DNA of 16,404 nt from contig QHUF01000113.1 of assembly GCA_003221075.1 (NCBI GenBank), positions 1 to 16,404 on the forward strand, written 5' to 3'. Under the pieces are notes generated by a model. The model ran no database searches. It saw only the letters and a program-made list of their open reading frames with translations, and was not told the origin of the DNA. Shown here one piece after another: positions 9,495 through 16,404 of the stretch. Position 1 is the stretch's first letter. Each line of letters starts with the position of its first letter. A program made the position numbers and the translations under genes. Origin of the DNA: Gemmatimonadota bacterium (lineage in GTDB: Bacteria > Gemmatimonadota > Gemmatimonadetes > Gemmatimonadales > GWC2-71-9).

Positions 9495-10158
9495 CGTTTT
9501 CCTGCGTGGGAGCCTCGACCGAATCGATGCGCACGATGATCGCGGTGATGTTGTCGAGCCCCCCGTGGCGATTGGCTTCTGCGATGAGAGCATCCACTTC
9601 GTCCTGCGGCATCCGGTCCGGCGACAGCAGCTCCGATAGCTGATAATCCTCCAGCATCCCGGTCAACCCATCGGACGCGAGCAGGAAGAGATCCTTCGGG
9701 GCCTGCTCCGGCGTCAGATAGCCGGCATCGACCTGCTCCTGAACGTACGAATGGTCTTTCGTCAATTGGCTCAACCGGCCGTCACGCAGCAGATAGGCGC
9801 GACTGTCGCCCACCTGCCCGATCAAGAACCGTGTTTCGAACAGCGTCAGCGCGGTGACCGTCGTCCCCATGCCCCGCTTGTCGTGCTCGGTCAGCGTGCG
9901 CTGAAAGATGGCACCGTTCGCTGTCCGTATCGCCGCGCGCATGCGCTCGGCGACCTGGTCGTCGGTCAGGCCGCGGACTGAATGGATCTCGTCCGCGACA
10001 ATCCGCACCGCCATCTCGCTGGCGACTTCACCCGCGGCGTGACCTCCCATACCGTCGGCGACGACAAAAATCCCCCGGTCGGGAATCATGCGAAAACTGT
10101 CCTCGTTCCCCGACCGAATGACGCCGACGTCGGTGCGACCAGCGGAAGTGATATGCAC
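9460..10158 (-). CDS. PP2C-family Ser/Thr protein phosphatase with shortened core
   Basis: Cytoplasmic metal-dependent phosphatase (PstP/PrpC type) that would reverse Ser/Thr kinase phosphorylation. From GTG 10158 it has 232 residues. Motifs: RSGNED 15-20 (metal D20), VADGMGGH 33-40 (D35), GMGTT 96-100, VGDSRAY 116-122 (D118), LTKDHS 132-137, SDG 162-164 (D163) and GGLDNIT 199-205 (D202). All core acidic residues are kept. Odd point: after AGYLTPEQA (residue ~153) the chain goes straight to PKDLFLLASDGL, skipping the segment of roughly 30 residues that normally carries the R-x-x-I/L-T-R-A-L-G region. The join is in frame. GTG 10158 is chosen because MHITSAGRTDVG fits the family N-terminus and AGGAA precedes it; an upstream ATG at 10230 would overlap the FHA gene and add a Cys-rich leader. 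It follows the FHA gene by 7 bp, indicating one operon. Confidence 0.92.
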   Translation of the reverse strand: MHITSAGRTDVGVIRSGNEDSFRMIPDRGIFVVADGMGGHAAGEVASEMAVRIVADEIHSVRGLTDDQVAERMRAAIRTANGAIFQRTLTEHDKRGMGTTVTALTLFETRFLIGQVGDSRAYLLRDGRLSQLTKDHSYVQEQVDAGYLTPEQAPKDLFLLASDGLTGMLEDYQLSELLSPDRMPQDEVDALIAEANRHGGLDNITAIIVRIDSVEAPTQENVTTQQTPARPR

Positions 10159-10162
10159 GTGA

Positions 10163-10167
10163 TTCCT
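10163..10167 (-). promoter_or_regulatory. Shine-Dalgarno deciding the PP2C GTG start
   Basis: AGGAA on the minus strand overlaps the TAG stop of the FHA gene and lies four bases before GTG 10158. It supports this start and coupling between the two genes. Confidence 0.55.
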
Positions 10168-11584
10168 AGATAAACATCCAATACACCAGTCCGACGATCC
10201 CGAGCAGGAGCACTGCGGCGCTGCCGCCACAGCCCTTACCCTCCTTCTTCTGTGCCACCGGGGGAGGTGGTTTCGCTCCCGGCTTCGGTTTTGGCTGCAC
10301 TGGCTTGGCGGGCACCGGCTTGGCGACCGCGGCGGGTTTCGCCGCTGCGGGTTTAGCCGCCAGGGGCTTCGCGGGAGCCGATGCGGGGACCGCGGGGTTG
10401 GGCTTCGTCGGCGGCGCCGGCCGAGAAGGCGGACTCATGACCATCTGTTCCATTACACGGGTCCCACCGCCCCTGGCCACCTCCGCCCCGTCATCCGTCG
10501 GCTCGAAGACCACCGAGACATCCCCGAACCGAATCGTAGCCCCTGGTGCGAGAGGAGCCTCCTCCTTGATCTGATCGCCGTCGACGAACGTCCCGTTCGT
10601 GGAATCGAGGTCCACCAGTATCCATACGCCTTCGCGCCGCTGCAGCTTCGCGTGGGTCGTGGACACCGATTCATCGGGCAGCACCACATCGTTGTAATCG
10701 GCCCGGCCGATGTTGACGACGGGAGTCTTGACGCTGAACCGCTGTCCCTTCAGCGCACCGCCGCGTACGATGAAGCTCGCCAACGGGGCTCCGGATGGCC
10801 GCGGTGCGGCCGGGACGCCATGCACAGTCTCCCTGAGCTTCTCGCCCTTCGCGGGGGGTACGGCCGAGGGCGCGCTAGCGGTCGGCCCCGGGGAAGGGGG
10901 GGGAGGGTTAGGAGGCGCAGCCGCGGTATCCGCATAGAACCGAAACTTCTCTTCGCCGATTGTGATCACGTCGGCCCGGGCAAGCAACCGCTGCCCTTCG
11001 ATGCGTGTGTCGTTTACCGACGTGCCATTCGTGCTGGAGTCGACGATGAGGTAGCCCTTGGGCGTCTGCATGATCTCGGCATGGCGGCGCGAGACGTCCT
11101 TGCCGGCGACGACCACGTCGCAAGAGGCGTCACGGCCAAAAACCAGCGACGTCCCGGCGACGGCGTACTCCCGCCCATCCGTGAGCGAGACGACTCGCCC
11201 GCCGGTGTTCACGGTGATCTTCCCGCCCTTCGCCTCAGCCTTCGCGCGCTCCATCGCCTGTGGAACGCTCATGGCCTGCACGTACTGCGTGCTACCGCTG
11301 CGCCGCTCGTCGACGAATGTGAGCTCCTGCCCTCCCACCTCGACCTTGTCGCCGTGGAGGAGGGGGGTCGGTTCGGCACCCAGGCGCACGCCGTTGATCA
11401 GAACGTCCGCCTCTGGAACTGCCTTTGTGATGACCACTTGCCCATCTGGCAGGGATTTCAGCTTCGCGTGCTTGGGGAGAACACCTGGAACGGCGAGCGG
11501 GATGGCGCAGCTGGGATCTGCGCCGAGTAGCACTTCCCCTTGCGGGAGTGTGAATCTCCGCCCGCCCATTTCAAGCAACGCCAT
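10166..11584 (-). CDS. Tail-anchored protein with three FHA domains
   Basis: Phosphothreonine-recognition scaffold of 472 residues from ATG 11584. FHA1 (~1-92) is degenerate: LGADPSCAIPL and LPKHAKL are recognisable, but the GR, S-R-H and N-G signatures are poor. FHA2 (~125-217) has FGR 149-151, VSRRHAE 164-170 and STNGT 184-188. FHA3 (~268-362) has IGR 292-294, VSTTHAKL 307-314 and STNGT 328-332. FHA2 and FHA3 are therefore likely to bind pThr peptides. A Pro-rich linker (223-245) separates them. After FHA3 comes a Pro/Ala/Lys region (~385-447), KKEGKG, and one C-terminal hydrophobic segment (~455-472) ending at the terminus. This predicts a tail anchor with the FHA domains in the cytoplasm. 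There is no signal peptide. It lies 7 bp upstream of the PP2C gene, so both probably serve a kinase signalling pathway at the membrane. The linker contains a C8 tract. Confidence 0.9.
   Translation of the reverse strand: MALLEMGGRRFTLPQGEVLLGADPSCAIPLAVPGVLPKHAKLKSLPDGQVVITKAVPEADVLINGVRLGAEPTPLLHGDKVEVGGQELTFVDERRSGSTQYVQAMSVPQAMERAKAEAKGGKITVNTGGRVVSLTDGREYAVAGTSLVFGRDASCDVVVAGKDVSRRHAEIMQTPKGYLIVDSSTNGTSVNDTRIEGQRLLARADVITIGEEKFRFYADTAAAPPNPPPPSPGPTASAPSAVPPAKGEKLRETVHGVPAAPRPSGAPLASFIVRGGALKGQRFSVKTPVVNIGRADYNDVVLPDESVSTTHAKLQRREGVWILVDLDSTNGTFVDGDQIKEEAPLAPGATIRFGDVSVVFEPTDDGAEVARGGGTRVMEQMVMSPPSRPAPPTKPNPAVPASAPAKPLAAKPAAAKPAAVAKPVPAKPVQPKPKPGAKPPPPVAQKKEGKGCGGSAAVLLLGIVGLVYWMFI
10247..10372 (-). 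repeat. Pro/Ala/Lys-rich repetitive segment encoding the FHA protein linker
   Basis: Degenerate AKP/PAKP-type units encode residues ~405-446 between the FHA3 domain and the membrane anchor. Composition suggests a flexible basic spacer; the copies are imperfect and in frame. Confidence 0.7.
10896..10903 (-). repeat. Eight-base poly-C tract in the FHA2-FHA3 linker
   Basis: The plus strand has eight consecutive G (C8 in the coding strand) within the codons for a run of four prolines (residues 227-230). One-base slippage would frameshift the protein after FHA2 and lose FHA3 and the membrane anchor. Confidence 0.75.
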
Positions 11585-11626
11585 GCACGCCCACTCCCGT
11601 ATCTGAGGCCAGGCCGGGAAGTTACG

Positions 11627-11645
11627 GCCCGGTGTGTAACCGGGC
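11627..11645 (-). promoter_or_regulatory. GC-rich hairpin in the gap upstream of the FHA gene
   Basis: In the 74-bp gap between the flippase-like gene and the FHA gene, the minus strand reads GCCCGG-TTACACA-CCGGGC, a perfect six-pair stem. The second arm could instead pair with CCCGG further on (plus 11614-11618). No T-run follows, so it is not a standard intrinsic terminator. Function unknown. Confidence 0.35.
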
Positions 11646-11658
11646 AAGGAAGCAGAAG

Positions 11659-12741
11659 TTAGGTGACCCCGACGGACTCTTCACGTCCGATCAGGCCGCG
11701 TCTCAGCCAGTACCAGAATATCAGCGAGCCCACGATGACCGTCGCGTAGCTGTTGATGAAACGCCAGATCAACGTGTAGCTCGGGGTCAACTCGCGCGGA
11801 ACGTAGATCGACATCACCGCAGCCGAGGTGAGCTCAGCGAGACCGGACCCTCCCGGCGTCGGTGCGAAATAGAGAAGGAAGGAAATCAGGGTCTGGAGCA
11901 GCAGAATGTCGGTGAAATCAGCTGGAATGCCAAGCACCCGCATTGTGACATATCCGGCCAGCAGCTTGTTCGCGTGCGACGGCGCCGAGATCACGATAGC
12001 CAGGAGCAGCGTGAGCAGACCTTTCGGCGACCCGAACGCGACCATGCAATCGTGGGCGCGATCGACGCCGCCCAGCAGCTTCTCCATACGCACAGCGGCG
12101 TTCGGGCTGCGGCGGGCGATTCGTGCGGCCAGTCGCTGAATGAGCCGCTTCATGACGCCGGGGAAGATCATGGCCGTCAGCATCAGCAGGCCGAGGAGTC
12201 CAAAAATCGCGAGGCTGGTCTTGAAGAGGTCGTAGAGGGTGATGCCGAGCACGAGACCGTGTTGCGCGAGTGATTTCCCCGCGCCGAACCACACCGCCAG
12301 GGGCCCCGCGATCGCAAAGAAGCCCACCGTGGCGATGAACGTGACGAAAATCGAGCTGATGGCCACGGGGACTGGCACGCCGGCGCGCTTCATCACCCAC
12401 ACCGACATGGGCGCCGAGCCGGACTGGAAGGGCGTGAGGTAAGCGCCCCAGGCGCCGAACCCGCCGGCGAGAACCGTGTCCCGCAGCCTGACACTCGGAT
12501 ATACGTGACGGGCGCAGACCCAGAGTCGCAGCCCACCACCGAACCAGTCCATCGAGGCCAGGACGAGGCCGACAGCCATCCATCCCCAGTGCAGTCGCAG
12601 GAACGGCGTAAGGAAGACGTCCACCCGATCGCCGAAGCGAATCAGGTAGTACGAAACGAGCAGGGCGACTCCACCGAGGGAGATGGCGGCGAACAACTCG
12701 AGGCCACGACGAAGCAGCCGCGGGGTCAGGGCGAGGGCCAT
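11659..12741 (-). CDS. Flippase-like integral membrane protein (LPG_synthase_TM / UPF0104 family)
   Basis: Polytopic inner-membrane protein, 360 residues. Hydrophobic segments lie at about 13-33, 52-70, 88-104, 126-150, 160-172, 176-195, 241-265, 275-293, 300-313 and 330-346. Family landmarks are TPFQSGSAPM (103-112), HANKLLAGYVTMRVLG (256-271), FAPTPGGSGLAE (292-303, the signature) and LIWRF (324-328). The domain corresponds to the membrane half of MprF/AglD-type proteins; no soluble aminoacyltransferase half is attached, so lysyl-PG synthesis itself is not expected. Lipid or lipid-linked sugar translocation is a guess from the family. The ATG at 12741 has no clear Shine-Dalgarno and sits 31 bp from the divergent uvrA start. 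It is followed by the FHA gene after 74 bp, so it may head the same minus-strand operon. Confidence 0.85.
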   Translation of the reverse strand: MALALTPRLLRRGLELFAAISLGGVALLVSYYLIRFGDRVDVFLTPFLRLHWGWMAVGLVLASMDWFGGGLRLWVCARHVYPSVRLRDTVLAGGFGAWGAYLTPFQSGSAPMSVWVMKRAGVPVPVAISSIFVTFIATVGFFAIAGPLAVWFGAGKSLAQHGLVLGITLYDLFKTSLAIFGLLGLLMLTAMIFPGVMKRLIQRLAARIARRSPNAAVRMEKLLGGVDRAHDCMVAFGSPKGLLTLLLAIVISAPSHANKLLAGYVTMRVLGIPADFTDILLLQTLISFLLYFAPTPGGSGLAELTSAAVMSIYVPRELTPSYTLIWRFINSYATVIVGSLIFWYWLRRGLIGREESVGVT

Positions 12742-12772
12742 CTAGCGGCCAAAGCTGTTATTTTTGGGGGTT

Positions 12773-15562
12773 ATGCGCCATCCCCCCGAGCGCGTCGTTC
12801 TCCGCAACGTACGCCAGCATAATCTGAAGGGCATCACCGTCGAGTTCCCGCGCCGGGCGCTCTCAGTCGTCACCGGCCCCTCGGGCTCGGGGAAAAGCTC
12901 GCTCGCGTTCGACACGCTCTACGCCGAGGGGCAGCGGCGTTATATCGAATCGCTGTCGACGTATGCCAAACAGTTCCTGGAGCGGATGCCGAAGCCGCTG
13001 GTGGATTCGATGGAGGGACTGTCCCCCGCCGTCGCGATCGAACAGAAGAACCCCACGACATCGAGCCGTTCGACCGTCGGGACCGCCACCGAAATCAACG
13101 ATTTCCTGCGGTTGTTGTGGGCTCGCGCCGGCACGCAGGCGTGTCTGCAATGTGGGCAGGATGTGAAACGGGATACGGTGCAGGAGGTTGTTGACTACGT
13201 ATTGACGGGAAACGGGACACGGGACACGCAAAACGTCGTCGTAGCATTCCCCCTGCCTTCGTCTGCACATCGTCCGGATGTCGCAATCGCCACACAGTTG
13301 CAGGCGGCCGGGTTTGTGCGTGCACAGGTAGATGGCCAGGTGGTGCGACTCGATGAAGAGGGCGCCGAAGAACGCGTGCGCGCCGGAACCGACGTGCTTG
13401 TCCTAGTAGATCGAATCGCCGCTACAACAGAAAACCGTGGCCGCCTGGCCGATGCCATCGCCACTGCGTTCAGCGAAGGCGAAGGTGTGGCGCTGGCCCT
13501 AAACAACGGTGACCGGCGGCGCTTTTCCGAGCACCCCGCGTGTTCGGCCTGCGGGTGCGCCGCGCCCCTGCTCACGCCGGCGCTTTTCTCCTTTAACAAC
13601 CCGCGCGGCGCGTGTCCCACGTGCAACGGCTTCGGCGCGGTGCTGGAGTACGACGAGTCGCTGATCGTCCCGGACCCCAAGGCGCCGCTGGCCGATGGCG
13701 CGCTCGATCCCTGGACCAAGCCCCGCTACGAGGGACGCCGCCGGCTGTTGCGCGAGACCGCGCGTGCCCGCGGCATCGACCTCGATGCCCCGTGGCAGGA
13801 CATCCCGGCGCGCGAACGACACTTCCTGCTCCACAACACGGGTGGCCGCTACCTGGGGATCTTTCCCTTCCTCGAGCGGCTCGAGGAAAAGCGCTACAAG
13901 CAGTACATCCGCGTGTTCCTCCGGCAGTACCAGCTCGCGAAGACCTGCCCCGGATGCGGCGGCGCCCGGCTCAAGCCCGAATCGCTTGCGGTGCGCGTGG
14001 CGGGCAAGACGATCGCCGAGGCGGCGACGCTGACGGCCGCCGATCTCGCGGTCTGGTTGGAGCATCTGGAGCTTCCGGCGTTCCAACAGCACGTGGCGGA
14101 CCACATTCTGGGTGAGCTGCGCGCGCGCGTCGGCTTCGTGAACGACGTCGGCCTCGGCTATCTCACGCTCGACCGCCAGACGCGTACCCTGTCGGGCGGC
14201 GAGGCACAGCGCATCGCGCTCTCGAACGCTCTCGGATCGCATCTGGTAGACACGCTCTACGTGCTGGATGAGCCGTCCATCGGCCTCCATCCGGCGGACG
14301 TGGACCGGCTTCTGGGATTGCTCCGGCGACTCTCCGACGCGGGGAACACCGTGGTGGTCGTCGAGCACGATCTCGCGGCCATGCGTGCCGCCAGCTGGAT
14401 GGTCGAGCTCGGCCCTGCGAGCGGCGAGGCCGGCGGGCAGGTGGTCTACCAGGGACCGGCTGCCGCGGTGCGCGAGGCGGGTACGCTCACCGGCCAGTAT
14501 TTGTCGGGCGAAAAGCGCATCGGTGTGCCGTCGGCACGCCGGCCCGCCGCACGCTGGCTCGACGTGAAGGGCGCGCGGCTCCACAACATCAAGGGCATCG
14601 ATTTTCGGATCCCGCTCGGCACACTCACGGCGGTTACGGGAGTGTCCGGCTCCGGGAAATCGACGCTCGTGCACGACGTGTTGTACCGGCAGCTCGAGGG
14701 ACGGCTGCGGGGCGAACATACCGCCAAGCAGCACCTCGGCGAGCCCGTCGGGGACGTCTCCGCGCTGAAGGGATGGGAGTACCTCGAGGATGTCGTCCTC
14801 ATCGATCAAGCCCCGATCGGACGCACGCCGCGGTCCAATCCGGTGACGTACGTGAAGGCCTTCGACGAGCTCCGAGCGCTGTTCGCCAATGAGCCGCTCG
14901 CGCGCGCGCGCGGTTACCAGCCCAGCACGTTTTCCTTCAACGTTGCGGGAGGCCGGTGCGAAGCCTGCGAAGGCGCCGGCCACGTGCTGATCGAGATGGT
15001 GTTCCTCGCCAACGTGTTCGTCCCGTGCGAGATCTGCGGCGGCTCGCGCTTCAAACGCGAGGTCCTCGACGTCAAGCTGCAAGGGGCGAGCATCGCGCAA
15101 GCGCTGCAGTGGACCGTGGATCAGGCGATCCAGCGGCTGCACCGCCATCCCCGCCTGGCGCGCTGTCTCTGGTACCTGCAGCAAGTGGGGCTCGGCTACC
15201 TGCGGCTCGGTCAGCCGGGCACGACGCTATCGGGCGGTGAGGCGCAACGGCTGAAAATCGCCCGCGAGCTGGCGCGTACGAAGGGCGTGCGGAGGCTGTA
15301 CATCCTCGACGAGCCCACCACCGGCCTGCACCTCGACGACGTGCGCGTGCTGTGCAAAGTGCTGGACCGGCTGGTGGACGCCGGACACACCGTGCTTGTG
15401 ATCGAGCACAATCTCGACGTCATCAAGCGCGCGGATTGGGTGATTGATTTGGGGCCAGGGGCTGGGGATCAGGGGGGCCGCATTGTTGCCGCGGGAACGC
15501 CCGAGGATGTCGCGCAGATCGCCGACTCGGTCACGGGAAGGTATTTGCGGGATTTGGCGTGA
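12773..15562 (+). CDS. uvrA: Excinuclease ABC subunit UvrA
   Basis: Damage-recognition ATPase of nucleotide excision repair, which loads UvrB at lesions. It has 929 residues, close to the E. coli length (940). First ABC cassette: Walker A GPSGSGKS 35-42, signature LSGGE 473-477, Walker B LDEP 498-501. Second: Walker A GVSGSGKS 623-630, signature LSGGE 819-823, Walker B LDEP 845-848. Zinc-binding cysteines are C257/C260/C281/C284 and C729/C732/C752/C755; another pair is C124/C127. About 130 residues between C124 and C257 leave room for the UvrB-binding domain, unlike the short UvrA2 type. Some stretches (IEQKNPTTSSRSTVGT; IFPFLERLEEKRYKQYIR) depart from the commonest UvrA consensus, so it could be a second paralogue. 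ATG 12773 follows GGGGG with two-base spacing; TTG 12764 would add three residues. It overlaps the next gene by GTGA. Confidence 0.95.
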   Translation: MRHPPERVVLRNVRQHNLKGITVEFPRRALSVVTGPSGSGKSSLAFDTLYAEGQRRYIESLSTYAKQFLERMPKPLVDSMEGLSPAVAIEQKNPTTSSRSTVGTATEINDFLRLLWARAGTQACLQCGQDVKRDTVQEVVDYVLTGNGTRDTQNVVVAFPLPSSAHRPDVAIATQLQAAGFVRAQVDGQVVRLDEEGAEERVRAGTDVLVLVDRIAATTENRGRLADAIATAFSEGEGVALALNNGDRRRFSEHPACSACGCAAPLLTPALFSFNNPRGACPTCNGFGAVLEYDESLIVPDPKAPLADGALDPWTKPRYEGRRRLLRETARARGIDLDAPWQDIPARERHFLLHNTGGRYLGIFPFLERLEEKRYKQYIRVFLRQYQLAKTCPGCGGARLKPESLAVRVAGKTIAEAATLTAADLAVWLEHLELPAFQQHVADHILGELRARVGFVNDVGLGYLTLDRQTRTLSGGEAQRIALSNALGSHLVDTLYVLDEPSIGLHPADVDRLLGLLRRLSDAGNTVVVVEHDLAAMRAASWMVELGPASGEAGGQVVYQGPAAAVREAGTLTGQYLSGEKRIGVPSARRPAARWLDVKGARLHNIKGIDFRIPLGTLTAVTGVSGSGKSTLVHDVLYRQLEGRLRGEHTAKQHLGEPVGDVSALKGWEYLEDVVLIDQAPIGRTPRSNPVTYVKAFDELRALFANEPLARARGYQPSTFSFNVAGGRCEACEGAGHVLIEMVFLANVFVPCEICGGSRFKREVLDVKLQGASIAQALQWTVDQAIQRLHRHPRLARCLWYLQQVGLGYLRLGQPGTTLSGGEAQRLKIARELARTKGVRRLYILDEPTTGLHLDDVRVLCKVLDRLVDAGHTVLVIEHNLDVIKRADWVIDLGPGAGDQGGRIVAAGTPEDVAQIADSVTGRYLRDLA
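13204..13224 (+). repeat. Three tandem copies of a 7-bp unit within uvrA
   Basis: GACGGGA, AACGGGA and CACGGGA follow one another, with a degenerate fourth unit CACGCAA. They encode part of a poorly conserved stretch (TGNGTRDTQ) in the predicted UvrB-binding domain. The seven-base period is not a multiple of three, so loss or gain of one unit would frameshift uvrA. Confidence 0.7.
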
Positions 15563-16404
15563 CCAAGCGTCGCGCCGACTTGTTGCTGCTCGCCGCCACG
15601 TTCACGTGGGGCGTGAGCTTCGTGATCGTCAAACGCGCGCTCGCCGACAGCTCGCCGCTCGCGTTTCTCAGCATCCGCTTTGCGCTCGCGACCCTCGCGT
15701 TGTCACCGTTCGTCAAGCTGCGTGGCGGCTGGTCGAGCGCGGAGCTTCGCGCGGGAGCGGTGCTGGCCGTGCTGCTCGCCAGCGGCTTTGCGTGCCAGGT
15801 CGTCGGGCTCCAGTACACGACCCCCGCCCGGTCAGCGTTCATCGTCGCGCTCTCGTCGGTGCTCGCGCCGGTGTTTGGGCTGCTGCTGTTGCGCCATCGC
15901 GCGGGATGGATGGTGGTGCTGGCGCTAGCCATCGCGGGGGTCGGGATCTATTTCCTAACCGCGCCCGATGCCGGTGGCCTCAATCGCGGCGACCTCTGGA
16001 CGATGATTACGGCGGTCGTTTTCGGCGGGCACATCGTGGCTGTGGCCGAGCTGTCGCGACGCTACGATCCCCTGCGGCTCGTCTGGCTACAAATCGCGGG
16101 CACGACGGTTGGCGTGGGCCTGTTCGCGGCATGCTTCGAGTCGATTCGCCTGCTCTGGTCGCCCGCGCTCATTGGTGCAATTGCGTTTACCGGCCTGATG
16201 GCCACGGCAATCGCGTTGCTGTGGCAAATGCGTGCGCAGGCTCACATGTCTTCGGCGCGCGCGTCGCTGATCTTCTGCCTCGAGCCCGTGTTCGCGGCAA
16301 TGACCTCGTGGTTCTTTTGGGGCGAAGAGCTGTCACGATCGCAAGGTCTGGGAGGTCTTCTCATTCTCGGGGGGATGGTATTGGCAGTGATCGGTGAAGC
16401 GCGA
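15559..16404 (+). CDS. EamA/DMT-family transporter, runs off the right edge
   Basis: Inner-membrane exporter of the drug/metabolite transporter superfamily. 282 codons are visible from GTG 15559 with no stop before the window ends; the usual length is about 290-310, so only a short tail is missing. Two EamA repeats can be seen. The first (~5-135) starts LLLLAATFTWGVSFVIVKRAL and includes GLQYTTPARSAFIVALSSVLAPVF. The second (~145-280) includes ARASLIFCLEPVFAAMTSWFFWGEELS, the family's best-conserved block, with the EP near 242-243. About ten hydrophobic segments fit the family. The GTGA overlap with the uvrA stop indicates one transcript with coupled translation. The substrate cannot be predicted; amino acids, metabolites and drugs are all known for the family. 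No functional link to DNA repair is implied. Confidence 0.9.
   Translation, partial: MTKRRADLLLLAATFTWGVSFVIVKRALADSSPLAFLSIRFALATLALSPFVKLRGGWSSAELRAGAVLAVLLASGFACQVVGLQYTTPARSAFIVALSSVLAPVFGLLLLRHRAGWMVVLALAIAGVGIYFLTAPDAGGLNRGDLWTMITAVVFGGHIVAVAELSRRYDPLRLVWLQIAGTTVGVGLFAACFESIRLLWSPALIGAIAFTGLMATAIALLWQMRAQAHMSSARASLIFCLEPVFAAMTSWFFWGEELSRSQGLGGLLILGGMVLAVIGEAR

Noticed and set aside
10159..10230. Cys-rich N-terminal extension of the PP2C protein from the ATG at 10230
   Set aside because: This stretch is the complementary reading of the FHA gene's end in another phase; GTG 10158 fits the family N-terminus and has AGGAA before it.
12764..12772. TTG start for uvrA at 12764
   Set aside because: Adds only three residues and has no Shine-Dalgarno; ATG 12773 is the simpler choice, though not proven.
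13499..15184. Long open frame (561 codons) antisense to uvrA
   Set aside because: Arg/His/Leu-rich low-information translation typical of the complement of a high-GC gene; the plus strand encodes an intact UvrA with all motifs.
15444..16397. 317-codon plus-strand frame over the end of uvrA and the transporter gene
   Set aside because: Arg-rich out-of-phase translation. The true frame is the EamA transporter from GTG 15559, which remains open to the window edge.

Overview
High-GC bacterial chromosome, densely packed, with ten protein-coding genes and no RNA genes, insertion sequences, CRISPR arrays or phage genes that I can see. The best taxonomic guess is a Gemmatimonadota-like organism. This is inference from the style of the secreted M30-type lipoprotein and the gene mix; no rRNA or other phylogenetic marker is present. 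An outer-membrane beta-barrel protein and a signal-peptide-bearing metal-binding protein indicate a Gram-negative envelope.

Layout. (1) 1-2702, plus strand: the 3' part of a putative outer-membrane barrel, a ZnuA-type periplasmic metal-binding protein and an ABC-3 family metal permease. They are nearly contiguous (1-base gap, then a GTGA overlap) and look like one Zn/Mn uptake operon; its ATPase must lie outside the window, probably upstream. (2) 2679-4352, minus strand: a secreted lipoprotein with an HEFQH...WLDEG metalloprotease site (M30/hyicolysin-like), convergent with and overlapping the permease. (3) 4460-9494, plus strand: maeB (malic enzyme with a phosphotransacetylase-like tail), pckA (ATP-dependent PEP carboxykinase) and an HD-domain phosphohydrolase of the SAMHD1/dGTPase type, spaced 5 bp and -4 bp. 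The first two are the decarboxylating enzymes at the C4/C3 node (malate to pyruvate, oxaloacetate to PEP).

(4) 12741-9460, minus strand: a flippase-like membrane protein (LPG_synthase_TM/UPF0104 type), a tail-anchored protein with three FHA domains and a PP2C Ser/Thr phosphatase. FHA and PP2C are 7 bp apart and suggest a phospho-Thr signalling module, with the kinase not in the window. The PP2C appears to lack a family-typical internal segment of roughly 30 residues. (5) 12773-16404, plus strand: a full-length UvrA with both ABC cassettes, overlapping by GTGA with an EamA-family transporter that runs off the right edge.

Most of the window is recognisable metabolism, transport, repair and signalling. 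The points most worth a second look are the shortened PP2C, the triple-FHA tail-anchored partner with an 8-base poly-C tract, the SBP without an obvious acidic fourth ligand and its linked outer-membrane barrel, the hairpin covering the maeB ribosome-binding site and TTG start, and a heptanucleotide repeat inside uvrA. I found no clearly new defence or mobile system.
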